The translations under genes were made by a program, and so were the position numbers. A DNA stretch of 64,000 nucleotides from Flavobacterium sp. LC2016-13. GTDB lineage: Bacteria; Bacteroidota; Bacteroidia; Flavobacteriales; Flavobacteriaceae. The notes below the pieces were generated by a model. The model was not told where the DNA came from. It saw only the letters and a list, made by a program, of their open reading frames with translations, and made no database searches. Below are positions 60,092 through 64,000 of this stretch, piece after piece. Each line of letters begins with the position of its first letter. Position 1 is the first letter of the stretch. The stretch lies in assembly GCF_009707955.1 (NCBI RefSeq), contig NZ_WMDQ01000003.1, forward strand, positions 434,001 through 498,000, read 5' to 3'.

Positions 60092-62911
60092 ATGAATTTC
60101 TCATATAAAAACATTGCCATCAAAACACTCAAAGTGTTGGGAATAGCAATAGCATCTATTTTGCTATTGCTATTTCTCATTCCGTTACTTTTTCCCGGAA
60201 AAGTAGCTTCTGAAGTAAAAAAAATTGCAAACGAGAGATTAGATACAAAAATGGAATTCTCGAAATCGAGACTTTCGTTTTTTACGCATTTTCCATCATT
60301 AACCGTTTCGCTTGATGATTTGTCGCTTACAGGATCTGCTCCTTTTCGTAATGATACTTTGCTTAAAGCAGATCAGGTTGCGTTTGGAATAAACTTAAAA
60401 AGATTACTTTTTGACAATGAAGTAAAAATCAATAAACTATACGTTTCTAAAGCCTTAATAAATGTAATGGTAAACCAAAAAGGCCAGGCCAACTACAATA
60501 TTTATATTGCTCCAGAAGATGACAAAGAAGATAAAAACAAAGCAAATAAACCTGAAGAAGGAACCGCAATTCGTTTAGAACGTATTGATTTTGAAGATTG
60601 CCACGTTAAATACAACGATCGTTCTGCCAAAATTCTGATTGATGCAAAAGGTTTTAATTATGTTGGAAAAGGAAATCTAAGCGAAGATATTTTCGATTTA
60701 AATACAGATGCTAAAATTGACAATATCGATTTTTACTACAACAGAACCGCTTATCTGAGAAAAAAAGAATTACGCGCTGATTTAATTACGAGAATCAATA
60801 CGCATGCACTTTCATTTATTCTTCAAAAAAATGAATTGCGAATTAATAAACTGCCTTTACAATTTACCGGTTTGTTTACCATTTTAAGAGATGGTTATAA
60901 AATTAATATAAAAGCCGCTTCAAAAAATTCAACTTTAAAAGACCTATTTTCTGTAATGCCACCGGAATATTTAGCCTGGATGGAAGAAACCGAAATTTCG
61001 GGTAAAAGTGATTTGCTTTTTTCTTTTAAAGGAGATTATAATGTTGCAAAAAAACAAAAACCGGATTTGGCATTCAATCTAAAAATTAATGAAGGCGCTA
61101 TAAATTATCAAAATGCCCCTGCCCCATTAACCGATTTTCAGATGAATCTAAATGCGATTTTGCCTTCGCTTGATGTCGAAAAATTACTCATAAACTTAAA
61201 AACCTTAAAATTTAAAGTTGGTGAAAAAGATTATTTCACCGCTTATTTACACAGCAAAGGTTTTACAGAAATGAACGTAGATGCAAGTGTAAAAGGCGCA
61301 TTAGATCTTGCCACCGTAGATGCAGCGATTGGCTTAAACACTATGGAATTAAAAGGAATTTTGAAAACCAATATTCAGGCAAAAGGTATTTTTAGCACAT
61401 CAAAAAAACTATTTCCTAAAACCATTGGCGGAATTTCATTGCGAAATGGCTGGCTAAAAACAGATTCTTATCCAAACCCAATTACTGATATTACTTTTAT
61501 TGCCAATGTGCTCAACAAAGCCGGAACATTTCAGGATTTGATTGTGGCCGTTGCACCCGCTTCATTTGTGTTTGAAGGAAATCCGATGTATGTAAATGCA
61601 ACGCTTTCTGACTTTAGTGATTTGGCTTATAATGCAAAAATAAAAGGCGAACTTAATGTGGGTCGCATCTATAAAGTCTTTTCTCAAAAAGGAGTTGAGA
61701 TTACGGGTTATGCAAAAGCGGATCTTTCGCTAAAAGGAAAACAAAGTTATGCTACAACGGGACAATACAGTAAACTGGATAATCGCGGAACTATTATTCT
61801 TAAAAATATAAAAGCAACTTCTGAACTTTTCCCGAAAGCATTTTTTATTAAACAGGGAAATTTCCGTTTTCAAAATGAGAAAATGTGGTTTGAAAAATTT
61901 GATGCTTTTTACGGAAAATCTGATTTTGCCATTAATGGATATCTTCTTAATACGATCAATTACTTTTTAGAATCACACGGAACTTTGAGCGGAGATTTTA
62001 ACCTGAAATCAAAACTGATTAATGTTGATGAATTTATGGCGCTCGAAAAAGGAGAAAATACAGATCGAAACATTGAAGTTGACTATGCCAAAGAAGATCA
62101 TCCGAAAATGAGCGGTGTCGTCATAATTCCTAAAAACCTAAATGTAGGACTTAAAACAGACGTTGATAAAGTTGAATATAACGGACTTGTTTTGAATAAG
62201 CTTAATGGAAAAGTTGGTATTACTAAAGGCGGTTTTTATTTAGAAAAAACAACTTTTAATATCATCGATTGCATTTTAGGACTTGATGCTTCATACAAAG
62301 ATGAGTCGCCAACATCTGCACATTTTGATGCTCATTTTACAGCCAAAGATTTTAGTGTACAACGAGCATACAAAGAAATTCCGATGTTTCATGATATGGT
62401 TACGGCTGCTGAAAAAGCAGAAGGAATTATTGGTATCGATTATAAAATCAAAGGCGATTTAGACGGAAATATGGGACCTATTTATGAATCTCTTGAAGGT
62501 GACGGAATTTTGAATTTGAGAGATGTAAAAGTAAAAGGTCTTAAACTTTTTGACGGAATTAGTTCTAAAACGGGACAAGATGGTTTAAATAATCCTGATA
62601 TGAAAGGCATTGAAATTAAATCTAATATCGATAATAATTTAATTCATATCGAGCCATTTACTTTTAGTGTTGCCCGTTTTAAACCCACCATTAAAGGAAC
62701 TACAAGTTTTGACGGATTGTTAGATTTAAGAATGCGATTAGGACTTCCGCCTTTTGGTTTAGTAGGTTTTCCTATTACGATTACGGGAACGCATGAGGAT
62801 CCTAAAATTAAAATTTTCAGCAAAACCGGTCAACAAATTTTTGACGCCGTTTATGACGAAAAAAATAATAAAGTCATCCGGAAAGAAAAGGTAAGTAAAC
62901 GAAAAAGTTAA
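60092..62911 (+). CDS. AsmA-family protein
   Basis: 939-aa envelope protein with one N-terminal membrane helix (about residues 13-34) and a very long repetitive beta-groove body typical of AsmA/TamB-like lipid-transfer proteins (EFSKSRLSFFTHFPSLTVSL near the start, DLRMRLGLPPFGLVGFPITI near the end). It probably helps move phospholipids across the periplasm. Its position 15 bases after mlaD suggests cooperation with the Mla system, which is attractive but unproven. Confidence 0.87.
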   Translation: MNFSYKNIAIKTLKVLGIAIASILLLLFLIPLLFPGKVASEVKKIANERLDTKMEFSKSRLSFFTHFPSLTVSLDDLSLTGSAPFRNDTLLKADQVAFGINLKRLLFDNEVKINKLYVSKALINVMVNQKGQANYNIYIAPEDDKEDKNKANKPEEGTAIRLERIDFEDCHVKYNDRSAKILIDAKGFNYVGKGNLSEDIFDLNTDAKIDNIDFYYNRTAYLRKKELRADLITRINTHALSFILQKNELRINKLPLQFTGLFTILRDGYKINIKAASKNSTLKDLFSVMPPEYLAWMEETEISGKSDLLFSFKGDYNVAKKQKPDLAFNLKINEGAINYQNAPAPLTDFQMNLNAILPSLDVEKLLINLKTLKFKVGEKDYFTAYLHSKGFTEMNVDASVKGALDLATVDAAIGLNTMELKGILKTNIQAKGIFSTSKKLFPKTIGGISLRNGWLKTDSYPNPITDITFIANVLNKAGTFQDLIVAVAPASFVFEGNPMYVNATLSDFSDLAYNAKIKGELNVGRIYKVFSQKGVEITGYAKADLSLKGKQSYATTGQYSKLDNRGTIILKNIKATSELFPKAFFIKQGNFRFQNEKMWFEKFDAFYGKSDFAINGYLLNTINYFLESHGTLSGDFNLKSKLINVDEFMALEKGENTDRNIEVDYAKEDHPKMSGVVIIPKNLNVGLKTDVDKVEYNGLVLNKLNGKVGITKGGFYLEKTTFNIIDCILGLDASYKDESPTSAHFDAHFTAKDFSVQRAYKEIPMFHDMVTAAEKAEGIIGIDYKIKGDLDGNMGPIYESLEGDGILNLRDVKVKGLKLFDGISSKTGQDGLNNPDMKGIEIKSNIDNNLIHIEPFTFSVARFKPTIKGTTSFDGLLDLRMRLGLPPFGLVGFPITITGTHEDPKIKIFSKTGQQIFDAVYDEKNNKVIRKEKVSKRKS

Positions 62912-62917
62912 AATCAA

Positions 62918-63406
62918 ATGAAAAAGAAAAAACAAGGCGGCAATAGTGCTTTCGAAAAATTTGCCTCAAAAGTTTCAAAAGCAGCAGGAAGTACAACTGC
63001 TTTTATTAGTGCTTTTTTAATAGTTGTAGTTTGGGCTATTTGTGGTCCCATTTTTAATTATTCTGAAACGTGGCAACTGGTTATAAATACAGGAACGACG
63101 ATTATTACTTTTCTGATGGTTTTTTTAATTCAGAAAGCTCAAAATAAAGATTCGCTGGCTATTCAATTAAAATTAAATGAATTGGTGGCTTCAAATGAAT
63201 ATTCGAGCAACAGCCTTGTCGATATTGAAAGTATGACGGAAGAAGAAATGATTATCGTTCAAAAATACTATCACAGACTTAGTGAACTTGCTAAAAAAGA
63301 CGAAAGCGTGAGAACCTCGCATTCTATTGCCGAAGCACACGAACAACACGAACGTAAAGACAAAAACAGAACGAAATTGCGTACCCAAAAAATCACAAAA
63401 AAATGA
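62918..63406 (+). CDS. Low-affinity iron permease family protein
   Basis: 162 aa with two membrane helices (about residues 29-46 and 55-72). The family block reads VVVWAICGPIFNYSETWQLV and NTGTTIITFLMVFLIQKAQN, then LAIQLKLNELV, as in the Fet4-like low-affinity iron permease family of bacterial small proteins. Transport activity in bacteria is uncertain. The acidic/basic C-terminal tail (about 110-162) is soluble. Its stop overlaps the next gene's ATG by 4 bases. Confidence 0.85.
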   Translation: MKKKKQGGNSAFEKFASKVSKAAGSTTAFISAFLIVVVWAICGPIFNYSETWQLVINTGTTIITFLMVFLIQKAQNKDSLAIQLKLNELVASNEYSSNSLVDIESMTEEEMIIVQKYYHRLSELAKKDESVRTSHSIAEAHEQHERKDKNRTKLRTQKITKK

Positions 63407-64000
63407 AGCTACGCTCAACAGAAACTTTCTGGCCTCTAAAACATGCGATGGATATTAGTTATCCGTCGTTAGAATCAGATATAGAAACTGAAATTTTAAT
63501 TATTGGCGGCGGAATAACCGGTGCTTTAATCGCTTACAAACTCATAAACGAAGGAAAAAAAATTATCCTGGTCGATCGCAGAGATGTTGCCAACGGAAGC
63601 ACGGCTGCCAGCACGGCTTTACTGCAATATGAAATTGATGTTTCGCTACATGATCTTATAAAATTAAGAGGCGAAAAATGTGCCCTTGATAGTTATAATA
63701 ACGGTAAAAAAGCAATTTTTGACTTGCGAACTATTGTTGATGACATAAAAAGCGATTGTCAGTTTGAGTTTAAAAAAAGTATTTATTTTTGTTCGCTCAA
63801 AAAAGATCTTCCATTTCTAAAAACAGAATTCAAAAGCCGTAAAGAACATGGTTTTGATGTTACCTGGCTCGAAAAATGGGATTTAGAAAAATTAGGTTTA
63901 AATGCACTTGCCGCAATAGAATCTAAAACAGCTGCGGTCATGGATCCGTATAAATTAGCGCAGGATTTATTGGAGTATTGTGAGAAAAAAGGAATGCAGA
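63403..64000 (+). CDS. FAD-dependent oxidoreductase, DAO family (3' end cut by window)
   Basis: The first 199 codons are visible from the ATG at 63403 (overlapping the previous stop as ATGA). The dinucleotide-binding fold is clear: EILIIGGGITGALIAYKLIN, then LVDRRDVANGSTAASTALLQ, as in glycine/D-amino-acid oxidase-type (DAO) flavoproteins of the DadA or GlpD group. No signal peptide. Substrate unknown; the C-terminal catalytic part lies outside the window. Confidence 0.85.
   Translation, partial: MKLRSTETFWPLKHAMDISYPSLESDIETEILIIGGGITGALIAYKLINEGKKIILVDRRDVANGSTAASTALLQYEIDVSLHDLIKLRGEKCALDSYNNGKKAIFDLRTIVDDIKSDCQFEFKKSIYFCSLKKDLPFLKTEFKSRKEHGFDVTWLEKWDLEKLGLNALAAIESKTAAVMDPYKLAQDLLEYCEKKGMQ

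Overview
The window is about 64 kb of AT-rich DNA that looks like the chromosome of a Flavobacterium or a close relative (Flavobacteriaceae, Bacteroidota). The evidence is the low GC content, the scarcity of Shine-Dalgarno sites, several promoters of the Bacteroidota form TTTG-N19/20-TAnnTTTG, lipoprotein-type efflux subunits, and the family make-up of the genes. No rRNA, tRNA, CRISPR array, prophage or intact transposase gene was seen. Both ends cut genes: a 2-keto-3-deoxygluconate kinase on the left and an FAD-dependent oxidoreductase on the right.

Layout. 1-7 kb: minus-strand hexuronate (pectin or glucuronan type) catabolism in two transcription units, kduI-kduD-uxaC-kdgK and two tandem hexuronate-type MFS carriers. 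Each unit has a promoter whose -7 box is followed directly by an almost identical LacI-type palindrome, so one regulator outside the window probably controls both. 7-14.5 kb: an exported esterase, a triplicated intergenic repeat, a receiver-like small protein, then an exported isochorismatase-like hydrolase, an amidohydrolase and an alginate-export-type porin, followed by a small membrane protein and a 2H phosphoesterase. 14.5-18 kb: intergenic inverted-repeat elements, an AraC regulator and two short-chain dehydrogenases. 18-27 kb: two PepSY-like secreted proteins, a LytS/LytTR two-component pair and a divergent TolC-RND-MFP efflux operon.

27-38 kb is the accessory region and the most interesting part. 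An orphan type VI secretion spike (VgrG) gene is preceded by an unknown gene and followed by a 56-aa protein whose repeats resemble the VgrG beta-helix tip. Then come two tandem copies of a two-gene cassette: an unknown protein (candidate effector) plus an unknown lipoprotein (candidate immunity protein). Three copies of a roughly 145-bp element with inverted termini lie before, between and after these cassettes, and the last runs into a truncated lipoprotein gene. A paralogue of the gene upstream of vgrG lies at 37.4 kb. No T6SS sheath, tube or baseplate gene is present here.

38-43 kb: gluconate use (6-phosphogluconate dehydrogenase, GntP permease, gluconate kinase), a cupin and a single-domain response regulator. 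43-50 kb: a TetR gene and a second RND operon (MFP-RND-OMF) with four copies of a shared operator-like motif and a 37-aa membrane protein between pump and channel. 50-53 kb: small housekeeping or stress proteins. 53-64 kb: a two-domain glycosyltransferase, a tetR-fabF operon with an inverted repeat in its promoter spacer, and a mlaE-mlaF-mlaD-asmA lipid-transport cluster continuing into a low-affinity iron permease family protein and the truncated oxidoreductase.

All functional assignments come from reading motifs and recalling families. No database search or computed alignment was run.
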